Source: Streptomyces novaecaesareae
Lineage (GTDB): Bacteria; Actinomycetota; Actinomycetes; Streptomycetales; Streptomycetaceae
Direction: 5' to 3'
Assembly (NCBI RefSeq): GCF_000716875.1
Contig: NZ_JNWQ01000003.1
Span: 62,001-126,000 of the forward strand
DNA length: 64,000 bases
The position numbers and the translations under genes were made by a program. Each line of letters starts with the position of its first letter. The stretch's first letter is position 1. Positions 52,710 through 61,483 of the stretch are shown piece by piece. The notes under the pieces were generated by a model. That model was not told where the DNA came from and did not search any database. It worked only from the letters and a program-made list of their open reading frames with translations.

Positions 52710-53171
52710 ATGACCCCGGCCAGACCCACCGTCCGGCTGCACGGCCACCTCGACCGGCCCGCCGAGCTGACCGTCGACCAGTTGCGGGCCCTCCCCGCCC
52801 ACCGGGTCGAGGTCAGCTTCGACTGCCGGACGGAGGGCGAGCAGCGCCACGGCTACGAGGGCCCGGCCCTGCTGGACGTGCTGCGCGAGGCGCGGCCGCG
52901 GATCGACTTCTCCGGCCGCAAGCAGCGGCTGCGCTTCCTGCTCTCGGTGGCCGGTGCCGACGGCCACCGGGCGGTGGTCTCCTGGGCCGAGATCGACCCG
53001 GACTTCGGCGGCCAGCGGATCCTGCTGGCCACCAGTATGGACGGTGCCCCGCTGGACGCCGCCGGCCCGCAGCTCGTCGTCCCCGACGACCACTGCGGCG
53101 CCCGCTACGTCAGCGCCGTCACCGACGTGTGGCTCGGCCCCCTCGGCGACTCGGCGCGGCCCGCGGTGTGA
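52710..53171 (+). CDS. Sulfite-oxidase-like molybdopterin-binding domain protein
   Basis: A 153-residue protein matching part of the oxidoreductase molybdopterin-binding domain (RLHGHLDRPAELTVDQLRALPAHRVEVSFDCRTEGEQRHGYEGPALLDVLREA, then DHCGARYVSAVTDVWL). The Cys in FDCRTEG occupies the position of the molybdenum ligand in some relatives. At this length it lacks the dimerisation domain and may be a cofactor-free derivative. ATG at 52710 follows GGGAGGAGGGAG. It stands alone between marR and a GNAT gene. Confidence 0.75.
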   Translation: MTPARPTVRLHGHLDRPAELTVDQLRALPAHRVEVSFDCRTEGEQRHGYEGPALLDVLREARPRIDFSGRKQRLRFLLSVAGADGHRAVVSWAEIDPDFGGQRILLATSMDGAPLDAAGPQLVVPDDHCGARYVSAVTDVWLGPLGDSARPAV

Positions 53172-53305
53172 CACCCTCCGCGGCCCACCACGTGACACCC
53201 GCCGCGGTGGTTGCCCGGGCGGAGCATCCTCCCTGGTCGCGAGGGGTACGGGCAATGCGGCAAAAACGCTCGCCGCGGCCGGGTTTCCGTGCCAACATGC
53301 CCCAT

Positions 53306-53824
53306 ATGGGGACGATTCTGCACGGCACCCTGGTGACGCTCCGCCCGGCCACCACCGACGACATCCCGGCCCTGGCGGCCATCCGCGGCACACCCGAGGT
53401 GTTCGCCCGTTGGCGGGGCGGCGACGACCTGCCCGCCGAGGTCGCCAACGACCTGGAATCGCCCGACACCGAGACCTTCGCGATCGACGTGGGCGGCCAG
53501 GTGGTCGGCGCCATCCAGTGGTACGCCAACAACGACGACGAGTACCGGCACGCCGGGATGGACCTCTACCTCGACCCGACGGTGCACGGCCTGGGCCTGG
53601 GCACCGACGCCGTGCGGACGATGGCCCGGCACCTGGTGCACGACCACCACTACCACCGGCTGGTGATCGACCCGGCCGCGGACAACCTCGCCGCGATCCG
53701 CTGCTACACCAAGGTCGGCTTCCGGGCCGTCGGCACCATGCGCCAGTACGAGCGCGGTTCGGACGGCACCTGGCACGACAACGTGCTGATGGATCTGCTC
53801 GCGGACGAACTGCTGGACGGCTGA
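53306..53824 (+). CDS. GNAT N-acetyltransferase (AAC(6')-like)
   Basis: A 172-residue acetyltransferase: LVTLRPATTDDIPALAAIRGTPEVFARWRG, VGAIQWYANNDDEYRHAGMDLYLDPTVHGLGLGTDAVRTMARHLVHDHHYHRLVIDPAADNLAAIRCYTKVGFRAVG. The layout resembles the aminoglycoside 6'-N-acetyltransferase subfamily, but resistance cannot be inferred from this alone. ATG at 53306 or 53297; neither has a ribosome site, so the message could be leaderless. The frame stays open upstream without homology. Confidence 0.85.
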   Translation: MGTILHGTLVTLRPATTDDIPALAAIRGTPEVFARWRGGDDLPAEVANDLESPDTETFAIDVGGQVVGAIQWYANNDDEYRHAGMDLYLDPTVHGLGLGTDAVRTMARHLVHDHHYHRLVIDPAADNLAAIRCYTKVGFRAVGTMRQYERGSDGTWHDNVLMDLLADELLDG

Positions 53825-53885
53825 CGGCTGACGGCTGACGGCGGTTCGCGCGGCCCTCGGCGCAGAGGCGACGGCGGTGCAAGGG

Positions 53886-53932
53886 TGTACAGACATCTTG
53901 TCGTCCACCCGCCCCGACCTGTACAGACATCT
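53886..53932. promoter_or_regulatory. 13-bp direct repeat upstream of the secreted phosphodiesterase-like gene
   Basis: TGTACAGACATCT occurs exactly at 53886-53898 and 53920-53932, a 34-base period. The 253-base gap is otherwise gene-free, with a gacggct trinucleotide-phase repeat at its left end. The repeated site suggests tandem binding of a regulator. Confidence 0.4.
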
Positions 53933-54077
53933 CACGGTCACATGATCGGTCGGAACTGCTCTCCTGGCGTTCTTCCCCCCGTACCGGGCGGTAGCTAACG
54001 TTCGTCCGCCAATCCCGGCCGCCGGCCACCCCGGCGCCGGGCCCCGCAGGGTAGACGAATTCCCCAGGAGAACGCCC

Positions 54078-55115
54078 ATGCTCTCGCGTCGCACGGCCAC
54101 CGCCCTCACCTCGGCGGCCGCCGCCGCTCTGCTGCTCGGCGGCACCGCCCCGGCCGCCACCGCCGGCACCCCGGCGGGCCCCACCACGCTGTCCGTCTTC
54201 GCGTTCAACGTCGACCTCGGCACCGCCGTGGTCGACAGCACCCAGAACGAGCAGGCCGCCCGGCGCACCCCGGTGATCGAGCAGATCGTCCGTCAGCACA
54301 ACGCCGATGTCGTCGTCCTGGACGAGCAGTTCAACAACAGCTCGACCGCCGACATCAACAGCAAGCTCGCCGACCTCTACCCGTACCGCACCCCGGTGGT
54401 CGGCGGCACCTGCTCCGGCGGCGGCTGGACGGGCATCAGCGGCAACTGCTCCAGCTCGTGGTTCGTCATCAACGGCGGCACGATGATCCTCTCCAAGTAC
54501 CCGATCACCGCCCAGTACGCCCACGTGTTCGCCAACTCCACCTACGGCACCTGGGACTACCACGCCAACAAGGGCGCGGCGCTGGTGAAGGTGACCAAGA
54601 ACGGCAGCACCGCCTGGGTGGTCGGCACCCACCTGCAGGCCGACGAGTCGGACGTCTCGACCGACACCACCCAGTCCACCCGGCTCGGCCAGCTCGCCGA
54701 GATCCGCGCCTGGGTGGACGGGATCGTCGGCAGCGGCGCTCCGGTGCTGATCGGCGGCGACCTCAACGTCGAGTACGTCCACGGGCAGGCCCGCGGCGAC
54801 TACGCCAACGCGCAGAACGCGGTGAACGGCGTGCTCGGCACCCCGGCCACCGACCCGAGCCAGAGCCTGGCCACCATGGACTGCTCGGTCTCCGCCTGGT
54901 GCCAGTACATGGCGGGCGTCGAGACCTTCCCCAAGGACTACCGGGACGACCTCGACTACATCGGCTACCTCAACGCCCCGGGCCGCCCGGCGCCGACCGC
55001 GATGTCCGACGTCAAGGTCGACTTCGACCCGCAGGCGGGCTGGGCACCGGGACAGCTCGACACCAACGCGCCCAGCGACCACTACCCGGTCGAGGCCACG
55101 TTCCAGCTGGGCTGA
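54078..55115 (+). CDS. Secreted endonuclease/exonuclease/phosphatase-family protein
   Basis: A 345-residue exported protein with a Sec signal peptide (LSRRTATALTSAAAAALLLGGTAPAATA). The EEP fold follows: TLSVFAFNVDLGTA, NADVVVLDEQFN with the metal-binding Glu, VVGTHLQADESD with the conserved His, VLIGGDLNVEY with Gly-Asp-x-Asn, and NAPSDHYPVEATF with the catalytic Asp-His. This motif set resembles bacterial sphingomyelinase-like phospholipases C more than DNases. ATG at 54078 follows CAGGAG. It is convergent with a LacI gene. Confidence 0.88.
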   Translation: MLSRRTATALTSAAAAALLLGGTAPAATAGTPAGPTTLSVFAFNVDLGTAVVDSTQNEQAARRTPVIEQIVRQHNADVVVLDEQFNNSSTADINSKLADLYPYRTPVVGGTCSGGGWTGISGNCSSSWFVINGGTMILSKYPITAQYAHVFANSTYGTWDYHANKGAALVKVTKNGSTAWVVGTHLQADESDVSTDTTQSTRLGQLAEIRAWVDGIVGSGAPVLIGGDLNVEYVHGQARGDYANAQNAVNGVLGTPATDPSQSLATMDCSVSAWCQYMAGVETFPKDYRDDLDYIGYLNAPGRPAPTAMSDVKVDFDPQAGWAPGQLDTNAPSDHYPVEATFQLG

Positions 55116-55138
55116 CGCCCGGCGGCGCCGGGCTGGTG

Positions 55139-56203
55139 TCAGCCCAGGGCCGGCCGGCCCTGGGCTGCCCGGTCCGGGCTCGGCCGGTCCGGCGCCGGGC
55201 AGCCGCAGGAGCGCCGGACGACCAGCCGGGTCGGGAAGGTCCGGGTGCCGGCGGCGCGGAGCTCGGCCCCGCCGAGCACGAGCTCCAGCGCGGCGTGGGC
55301 CATCTCGTCCTGCGCGGTGGTGACGGTGGTCAGCGCCGGCCCGGCGATCACCGCCTCGGCGATGTCGTCGAAACCGGCCACCGCGAGGTCCTCCGGCACC
55401 CGGATCCCCAGGTCGTCGGCGGCCCGCAGCAGACCGATCGCCTGGTCGTCCGTCGCACAGAACACGGCGGCGGGCCGGTCCGGCCGGGCGAGCAGGGCGA
55501 GCGCCGCGGCGTGCGCCCGGACGCGGTCGAACGGCGCCGGGGTGAGCCGCCCCTCGGTGGGCAGCCCGGCCTCCTCCAGCGCGGCGAGCCAGCCCGCCGT
55601 CCGGGCGGTCACCGGGTCGTGCGGGCTGAGCGCGAAGGTGCCGCCGAAGCAGTGCACCCCGGCGTGCCCGTGGCCGAGCAGGTGGCCGACCACCTCGCGG
55701 GCGCCGCCCTCGTCGTCGGCCACCACGGAGACGCCGTTGGCGCTCTCCGCGCGGTGGTGCAGCAGCACGACCGGGGTGCCGTCGGCCACGTCGAAGCCGG
55801 TCAGCCCGGGGGTGGCCGGGTCCTGGGTGACCAGGATCAGGCCGTCCACCTGCATCCCGAGGAAGGCGCGGATGTAGTGCGCCTCGCGCTCGTCGGCGTA
55901 GTCGGAGTTGCCGATCAGCAGCAGCCGGCCGTGGTCGGCGGCGGCCTGCTCGACGGCGTGGGCGAGCCCGGCGAAGAACGGCTGGCGGGCGTCCGGCACG
56001 ACCATCCCGAGCAGGTTGGTCCGCCGCCGCGCCATCGCCTGGGCGACCCGGTTGGGGCGGTAGCCGAGCTCCTCGACGGCCGCGAGCACCCGCGCCCGGG
56101 TCGCCGGCGCTACCGGCCGCGGGCCGTCGTTGATCACATAACTCACGACCGCTGTGGACGTCCCCGCGGCCCGCGCCACATCGTCCCTCGTCACCCTCGC
56201 CAT
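55139..56203 (-). CDS. LacI-family transcriptional regulator
   Basis: A 354-residue LacI/GalR protein. The N-terminal helix-turn-helix and hinge are [68 protein letters not shown]. The periplasmic-binding-like sugar domain follows ([56 protein letters not shown]). The C-terminus ends in a Cys-rich tail after [13 protein letters not shown] at 56203. The target genes are not evident nearby. Confidence 0.93.
   Translation of the reverse strand: MARVTRDDVARAAGTSTAVVSYVINDGPRPVAPATRARVLAAVEELGYRPNRVAQAMARRRTNLLGMVVPDARQPFFAGLAHAVEQAAADHGRLLLIGNSDYADEREAHYIRAFLGMQVDGLILVTQDPATPGLTGFDVADGTPVVLLHHRAESANGVSVVADDEGGAREVVGHLLGHGHAGVHCFGGTFALSPHDPVTARTAGWLAALEEAGLPTEGRLTPAPFDRVRAHAAALALLARPDRPAAVFCATDDQAIGLLRAADDLGIRVPEDLAVAGFDDIAEAVIAGPALTTVTTAQDEMAHAALELVLGGAELRAAGTRTFPTRLVVRRSCGCPAPDRPSPDRAAQGRPALG
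55140..55167. terminator. 28-bp perfect palindrome between convergent genes
   Basis: CAGCCCAGGGCCGG is followed directly by its reverse complement with no loop. It overlaps the last codons of the lacI-type gene. Just before it, at about 55117-55133, lies a smaller GC hairpin (cccggc/gccggg). Together they can end both transcripts. Confidence 0.55.
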
Positions 56204-56367
56204 GACCGTTGAGCCTACACAGCGCCCCTGACACCGCCGACCAGCGCGTTTTCCGGCCGACGGGCGGGCCCCGATCGGCCGTCTGCGGTTGCGGGGCGGG
56301 CGGCGCCGCGCGGAGGGTGGCGGAACGGGCGGCCGCCGTCGCCGCCGCCGACCGTGGGAGCAGGTCG

Positions 56368-57321
56368 ATGAGCACGCCGCCGCACCGCCGGGCCACCCGG
56401 CCGCCGCGCCCGACGGCCCGGCCACGGGTGCGCCTCCGCGCCCGGGCGCGGGTCGGCAGCGCCACCCGGCCGAAGGTCCGGCTCTGGAGCGCGTACGCCG
56501 TGGCGGTGGCGATCGTGCTGTCCGTCGTCGCCGGGCTGCTGCTCTACCTCGACGAACGCTCCAGCCGCAGCCACGCCCAGATCGTCGGGACCGCCCCCGG
56601 CCCGGACTTCCTGGAGGTGCACGTGCTGCTCCAGCGGGTGGACGCGGCCGCGCAGACGCTCACCGCGAAGGTCCTGCTCCTGCCGCACGGTGGCGCCCTG
56701 CAGGAGGCCGACAACCCGCTGGTGCCGGCCCGGGACGTCGTGCTGGAGACCACCTCGCTGGAGCAGACCTCGATCAGGTACCCGGCGGGGCAGCAGATCG
56801 CCTCCAGCACGGTGACGTTCAACCTGCTCGACGGGCGGATCACCGACTACCCCTTCGACCGCTACCACACGCTGATCGGCTTCCAGGCCACCATCGGCGG
56901 GCAGCCCGCGGCGGTGGTGATCGCGGTCGAGGAGGCCGACCCGTTCTTCGTCTTCAAACAGAACGCCAAGGTGAGCGAGGGCGGCGCCGTCGCGGTCACC
57001 GAGCGGATCAGCCGCTCGCGCAGCACCTTCATCCTGGCCTGGTTCATGATGGCGGCGATGTGGGCGCTGGCGCTGTCCGTCCTGGTCGCGGCCTGGCTGA
57101 TCGTCCGGCAGCGGCGCGGGATCATCTGGCCCGCCCTCGGCTGGATGGCGGCCACGCTGTTCGCGCTGGTCGGCATGCGCAACGCCGCGCCCGGCAGCCC
57201 GCCGATCGGTTCGCTGCTGGACTACGCGGCGTTCTTCTGGGCGGAGCTGCTGGTCGCGGTCGGCCTGACCATGGTCGTGGTGCGCGGCGCCCGGGTGGAG
57301 GGCGGGCACGGGCCTCAGTAG
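56368..57321 (+). CDS. DUF4436 family membrane protein
   Basis: A 317-residue protein with an Arg-rich cytosolic N-terminus, a first helix ([23 protein letters not shown]), a ~170-residue extracytoplasmic beta-rich region containing [22 protein letters not shown], and three C-terminal helices ([52 protein letters not shown]). This is the DUF4436 layout; the function is unknown. Its stop overlaps the end of an rpiR remnant on the opposite strand. Confidence 0.82.
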   Translation: MSTPPHRRATRPPRPTARPRVRLRARARVGSATRPKVRLWSAYAVAVAIVLSVVAGLLLYLDERSSRSHAQIVGTAPGPDFLEVHVLLQRVDAAAQTLTAKVLLLPHGGALQEADNPLVPARDVVLETTSLEQTSIRYPAGQQIASSTVTFNLLDGRITDYPFDRYHTLIGFQATIGGQPAAVVIAVEEADPFFVFKQNAKVSEGGAVAVTERISRSRSTFILAWFMMAAMWALALSVLVAAWLIVRQRRGIIWPALGWMAATLFALVGMRNAAPGSPPIGSLLDYAAFFWAELLVAVGLTMVVVRGARVEGGHGPQ

Positions 57322-57465
57322 GCGTGGTCCGCGCAGATGTCCGCCGAGAGGGCGAGGGCCTGCTCGGCGGGGCGCCCGCGCAGCGCCAGCAGGGTCTGGA
57401 TGAGCGCGTCCACGACGGCCAGGTGGGCGAGCCGGCTGGCTGTCGTCTCCAGGCCGAAGGGCCAT
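57315..57465 (-). pseudogene. 3' end of a MurR/RpiR-type regulator
   Basis: About 49 codons ending TGA at 57315 read WPFGLETTASRLAHLAVVDALIQTLLALRG and [14 protein letters not shown], which matches the C-terminal end of the SIS domain in RpiR-family regulators. Similarity stops at about 57465, where the TnpB element sequence begins. The rest of the gene is absent. Confidence 0.65.
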
Positions 57466-57493
57466 TGTCAGTGGTGCCCTATAGCTTGGCCCC

Positions 57494-57705
57494 GTGCACC
57501 TGAGGTACTCGTACCGCCTTTACCCAACGGCGGGTCAGCGCGCTCTGCTGGCCCGGACGTTCGGTTGTGCTCGGGTGGTGTACAACGACGCTCTTGCCGC
57601 ACGGAAGGAGGCCCGGAAAGCCGGGCTTCCCTACCCCAAGAGCACTGATCTGCAGAAGCTGGTGATCACGTCCGCGAAGAGGACGGCCGAACGGGCGTGG
57701 CTCGC
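57494..57705 (+). pseudogene. N-terminal fragment of a TnpB gene
   Basis: GTG at 57494 encodes HLRYSYRLYPTAGQRALLARTFGCARVVYNDALAARKEARKAGLPYPKSTDLQKLVITSAKRTAERAWLASV, the conserved first ~73 residues of TnpB (helix-turn-helix-like domain of IS200/IS605 and IS607 elements). Then similarity ends. The upstream gccctatagcttgg looks like the element's own -10 region, only a few bases from the start. Everything from the linker to the RuvC domain is missing. Confidence 0.8.
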
Positions 57706-57801
57706 CTCGGTCGGTTCCGGGAGCGCCTCGGCCGGCTGCGGCTGACCGCCGGCGTCACCGTCCTGGCCGGAATCGCGGTGCTGGAACTCGCCCGCCCCTA
57801 G
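57706..57801 (+). pseudogene. 3' fragment of a membrane-protein gene
   Basis: In the frame beside the TnpB fragment, FRERLGRLRLTAGVTVLAGIAVLELARP ends at TAG 57799-57801. It looks like the last transmembrane helix and tail of a DMT/EamA-type transporter, but 30 residues are too few to be sure. Its stop overlaps the stop of the convergent GNAT gene. Confidence 0.35.
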
Positions 57802-58550
57802 ACGGAATCCGGCACGATCACGGTCAGCGAGGTCTCCTGCAGCAGGAAGCCCAGCGACTCGTACAGGCGTCGGGCCGGGTTGCCCTCGGACACCACCAGG
57901 TGCAGGTCGGCCAGCCCGCGCTCGGCGGCGTCCGCGACGGCCCGGCGCAGCAGGTCGGCGCCGAGGCCGCGGTAGCCGAGCTCGGGGTGGCGGAAGACCT
58001 CGCCGATCCACGGCAGGCCGTTGCGGTCGGTGAGCACCGCCGCGGCCACCACGCGGTCCTCGGCGTCCACGGCGAGCAGGCTGGACGGCAGGACGGGGCC
58101 GATGGCCTTCCCGGCGAGCAGCATCCCGAGCCGCTCCGTGAGCGCCCGGGCGTCGTCGGCCGCGAAGTGGTCGACGTGCCCGGGGGCGAAGGCGGCCCGC
58201 CAGGCCGCGAACAGCTCCTCGGGTGCGCGGTCGCAGGGCACCGCCCGCAGGCCCTCGCGCAGCGGCGCCCCGGCCCAGTCGGCGGGCGGGGGATCGGCGC
58301 GCAGGTCCCGCCGGAAGGTGTGGGCGTGCCGCAGCACCGTCGCGCCGTCCGCCACCAGCCGCTGCCCCAGCTCCGGGGGGCCGGAGACCACCCACCCGGG
58401 CAGCTCGGCCCGGATGTACCCGGACGCGTCCGCGGACTCGTCCAGCACCTCCAGCAGGTCGGCCCAGGGCCGGCCCTCCCGCTCGTCCAGCAGGTAGCGC
58501 AGCACCGGGGTGCCCTCGCCGTCGTGCCTGACCACCCAGTCCTCGGCCAT
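57798..58550 (-). CDS. GNAT N-acetyltransferase
   Basis: A 250-residue acetyltransferase. The N-terminal 95 residues (VLRYLLDEREGRPWADLLEVLDESADASGYIRAELPGWVV) form a degenerate first GNAT-like unit. The C-terminal GNAT domain has LPSSLLAVDAEDRVVAAAVLTDRNGLPWIGEVFRHPELGYRGLGADLLRRAVADAAERGLADLHLVVSEGNPARRLYESLGF, with the acetyl-CoA loop YRGLGADLL. ATG at 58550 follows GGGGTGGG. Confidence 0.85.
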   Translation of the reverse strand: MAEDWVVRHDGEGTPVLRYLLDEREGRPWADLLEVLDESADASGYIRAELPGWVVSGPPELGQRLVADGATVLRHAHTFRRDLRADPPPADWAGAPLREGLRAVPCDRAPEELFAAWRAAFAPGHVDHFAADDARALTERLGMLLAGKAIGPVLPSSLLAVDAEDRVVAAAVLTDRNGLPWIGEVFRHPELGYRGLGADLLRRAVADAAERGLADLHLVVSEGNPARRLYESLGFLLQETSLTVIVPDSV

Positions 58551-58634
58551 GGCCCACCCCAATCCACGAGAGTCGTGCGATCGTTCGTCGGCGGCCCATG
58601 TTCACCGAGGCCGAGCCGTCGGGCAACCGGTTTT

Positions 58635-59729
58635 TCAGGCCACCGTCGCCGCCCGGACGCAGAGCACGTCCGGCAGGTGGGAGAGCAGCAGCGACCAGCT
58701 CTCGCCCTCGTCGTGGCTGCCGTACACGTCGCCGGTGCGGTTGCCGAAGTAGATCCCGGCCGGGTCGGCGTCGTCGGTGCGCAGGGCGTCGCGCAGCACG
58801 ATGCCGTAGTGGTCCTCGCCGGGCAGGCCGTCGGCGAGCTGCTGCCAGCTGGTCCCGCCGTCGGTGGTGCGGAAGACCCGGCAGCGGCGGTCGGGCGGGA
58901 TGCGGTCGTCGGCGCCGCCGAGCGGGAAGAGGTAGGCGGTGTCGCCCCGGTGCGGGTGGGCGGCGACCGCGAAGCCGAACTCGGCGGGCAGCCCGTCCAC
59001 GATCGAGCGCCAGCTGCCGCCCCAGTCGTCGCTGCGGTAGACGCCGCCGTGGTTCTGCAGGTAGAGCCGGTCCGGGTGGACCGGGTCCGGGGCGATCTTG
59101 TGCACGCACTGGCCGAACTCGGGGTACTGGCTCTCCGGCGGGAGGAACTCGGCGCGCAGACCGGCGTTGGAGGGCTCCCAGCTGTCGCCGCCGTCCTTGC
59201 TGCGGTAGACGCCGCCGCTGGAGACGGCGACCAGCAGCCGTTGCGGGTCGCGCGGGTCGGTGAGGATGGTGTGCAGGCCCTGGCCGCCGTAGCCGGCGCC
59301 CCACTGCGGCCGCTGGGGGTGGTTCCAGAGCGGCTCGACCAGGGCGAAGGTCTCGCCGCCGTCGGTGGAGCGGAACAGTGCGGCGGGCTCGGTGCCCGCG
59401 TAGACGACGCCGGGGGCCTCCGGTCCGGCGGGCTGCAGCTGCCAGACCCGGGTCAGCGAGGCGCCGGTGGACTCGGGGAAGCGGATGGCGGGCTGCGGCG
59501 GCTCGTACCAGCTCGCGCCGAGGTCGTCGGAGCGCCAGACCGAGGGCCCCCAGTGGCTGCTGTCGGCGCCGGCCAGCAGTCTGGTCCGGCCGCCCCGGCG
59601 GTCGATGGAGACGGAGTAGATCGCGTTCATCGGGAAGTGCGGCCCGCTGAACTCCCACGTCAGCCGGTCGCGGCTGCGGCCGAGAAAGAGGCCCTTCTCG
59701 GTTCCGACGGCCAACAGCACCTCGGTCAT
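58635..59729 (-). CDS. BNR-repeat (exo-alpha-sialidase-like / VPS10-type beta-propeller) protein
   Basis: A 364-residue beta-propeller with repeated Asp-box-like motifs: SVWRSDDLGASWYEP, ALFRSTDGGETFALVE, GVYRSKDGGDSWEPS, GVYRSDDWGGSWRSI, RVFRTTDGGTSWQQL and DVYGSHDEGESWSLL. It has no signal peptide and no catalytic Arg triad that I can see, so it is probably not a sialidase despite the usual label. Its role is unknown and likely cytoplasmic. ATG at 59729. Confidence 0.85.
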   Translation of the reverse strand: MTEVLLAVGTEKGLFLGRSRDRLTWEFSGPHFPMNAIYSVSIDRRGGRTRLLAGADSSHWGPSVWRSDDLGASWYEPPQPAIRFPESTGASLTRVWQLQPAGPEAPGVVYAGTEPAALFRSTDGGETFALVEPLWNHPQRPQWGAGYGGQGLHTILTDPRDPQRLLVAVSSGGVYRSKDGGDSWEPSNAGLRAEFLPPESQYPEFGQCVHKIAPDPVHPDRLYLQNHGGVYRSDDWGGSWRSIVDGLPAEFGFAVAAHPHRGDTAYLFPLGGADDRIPPDRRCRVFRTTDGGTSWQQLADGLPGEDHYGIVLRDALRTDDADPAGIYFGNRTGDVYGSHDEGESWSLLLSHLPDVLCVRAATVA

Positions 59730-59822
59730 GTCTCACACCACCTGGTCACGAGTGCGGCCCCCCGGGACGGCCCCCAACCGCCAGTGTCCCGCCGTTCACC
59801 GGTGGTCACATCTCGCCGCGCC

Positions 59823-59880
59823 GTTCACCCGGGAGGCCGTGCGTTCACCCGGGAGGCCGTGCGGTCACCTGGGAGGCCGC
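59823..59880. repeat. 20-bp tandem direct repeat
   Basis: gttcacccgggaggccgtgc occurs twice head to tail (59823-59842 and 59843-59862), with a third degenerate copy at 59863-59880. It lies between the stop of the flavin disulfide reductase gene and the start of the BNR-protein gene, in the latter's promoter region. Confidence 0.75.
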
Positions 59881-59898
59881 CCGCTCGCCGAGGGGGTG

Positions 59899-61341
59899 TC
59901 ACCCCCGGCAGCCCTCCAGTAGCCGCAGCCAGACCTCGCTGATCGTCGGGTAGGCGGGCACCGCGTGCCAGAGCCGGTCGATCGGCACCTCGCCGACCAC
60001 CGCGACGGTCGCCGAGTGCAGCAGTTCGGCCACGCCGGGGCCGACCAGGCAGGCGCCGACCAGCACCCGGCGGTCCAGGTCGAAGACCACCCGGGCCCGG
60101 CCGCGGTAGTCGTCGCCGTACAGCGAGGCCCCGGCGACGGCGCCGAGGTCGTGGTCGACGGTCTTGACCCGCAGCCCGGCCTCCTCGGCGGCGGCCAGGG
60201 TCAGGCCGACCGCGGCGACCTCCGGTTGCGTGAACACCACCTGCGGCGCGCCCGCGAGGTCGGCGGACGCGGCGTGCGCGCCCCAGCGCGCGGTGTCCAG
60301 CGGGCGCCCCTGGGTGCGGGCGGCGATCGTCGCGCCCGCGATCCGGGCCTGGTACTTGCCCTGGTGGGTGAGCAGCGCCCGGTGGTTGACGTCCCCGGCG
60401 GCGTAGAGCCACTCGCCGTCCACACCGAGCACCGTGCAGCTGTCGTCCACGTCCAGCCAGCCGCCCGGCTTCAGCCCGACCTGCTCCAGCCCGATGTCGG
60501 CGGTGCGCGGGGCCCGGCCGGTCGCGTACAGCACCTCGTCGGCGGTCAGCCGCTCCCCGCCCCCGAGCGTCAGGGCCACCGGCCCGGAGCCGTCCGCCCG
60601 CTCCACCGCGGTGACCTCGGTGCCGAACCGGACGTCCACCCCGGCGTCCCGCAGGCCCTCGGCGACCAGCTCGCCCGCGAACGGCTCCATCCTGGGCAGC
60701 AGCCCGTCGCCGCGCACCAGCAGCACCACCTCGGAGCCGAGCGCCCGCCAGGCGGCGGCCATCTCCACCCCGACCACCCCGCCGCCGACCACCGCCAGCC
60801 GTCCCGGGACGGCCGGCGCGCCGGTCGCCTCCCGGTTGGTCCACGGGTGGGCGTCGGCGAGCCCCGGCACGTGCGCGGGCAGCACCGGACGGCTGCCGGT
60901 GCACACGACGACGGCGTGCCGGGCGGTGAGCATCCGCTCGCTGCCGTCCTCGGCCTCCACCGTCACCGTCCGCTCGCCCGCCAGCCGGCCGTGGCCGCGG
61001 ACCAGCTCGATGCCGGTGTCCCGAAGCCAGCGCACCTGGCCGTCGTCGTTCCATCCCGAGGTGAAGGAGTCCCGCCGGGCCAGTACCGCGGCCGCGTCCA
61101 GCCGGCCGTCGCCGACCGCCTCCCGGGAGCCGGCCACCGCGCGGGCGTCGGCCAGCGCGGCCACCGGGCGCAGCAACGCCTTGCTCGGCATGCACGCCCA
61201 GTACGAGCACTCGCCGCCGACCAGTTCGGCCTCCACGATCACCGTGCGCAGCCCGGCGGCGACCGTCCGGTCCGCCACGTTCTCGCCGGTCGGGCCGGCC
61301 CCCAGGACGATGACGTCGTACTCCTCGGCGGTGCTGGTCAT
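59899..61341 (-). CDS. FAD-dependent pyridine nucleotide-disulfide oxidoreductase
   Basis: A 480-residue flavoprotein of the dihydrolipoamide dehydrogenase / mercuric and mycothione reductase superfamily. The FAD motif is VIVLGAGPTGENVA (about 10), the redox disulfide is in GGECSYWACMPSKALLRP (Cys-x4-Cys, about 42-47), the NAD(P) motif is LAVVGGGVVGVEMAAAW, and WLYAAGDVNHRALLTHQGKYQA closes the FAD site. The C-terminal dimerisation domain (VVFTQPEVAAVGLT) ends in a region where the classical His-Glu pair is replaced by HAVPAYPTISEVW. The substrate is uncertain. ATG at 61341 matches the family N-terminus. Confidence 0.9.
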   Translation of the reverse strand: MTSTAEEYDVIVLGAGPTGENVADRTVAAGLRTVIVEAELVGGECSYWACMPSKALLRPVAALADARAVAGSREAVGDGRLDAAAVLARRDSFTSGWNDDGQVRWLRDTGIELVRGHGRLAGERTVTVEAEDGSERMLTARHAVVVCTGSRPVLPAHVPGLADAHPWTNREATGAPAVPGRLAVVGGGVVGVEMAAAWRALGSEVVLLVRGDGLLPRMEPFAGELVAEGLRDAGVDVRFGTEVTAVERADGSGPVALTLGGGERLTADEVLYATGRAPRTADIGLEQVGLKPGGWLDVDDSCTVLGVDGEWLYAAGDVNHRALLTHQGKYQARIAGATIAARTQGRPLDTARWGAHAASADLAGAPQVVFTQPEVAAVGLTLAAAEEAGLRVKTVDHDLGAVAGASLYGDDYRGRARVVFDLDRRVLVGACLVGPGVAELLHSATVAVVGEVPIDRLWHAVPAYPTISEVWLRLLEGCRG

Positions 61342-61483
61342 ATCCGGTCCTCCGTCGTCTCGATGGTCACCCCGTACCCGCTCGCCCACCGGGGCCCCGT
61401 TGCCCCGCTGTCCGCTCGGGTGCGGCGTGGGCCCCATCCTGCCGGGCCGGACGCGCCCGCGCGACGGACGGACACACGCGGGT

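Noticed and set aside
52593..56465. 1290-codon minus-strand frame
   Set aside because: Runs antisense through several plus-strand genes and out of frame with the LacI gene; no motif supports it.
59764..59880. GTTCACC-containing repeats considered as a PhoP (Pho) box
   Set aside because: The period is 20 bases, not 11, and no phosphate-related gene is adjacent.
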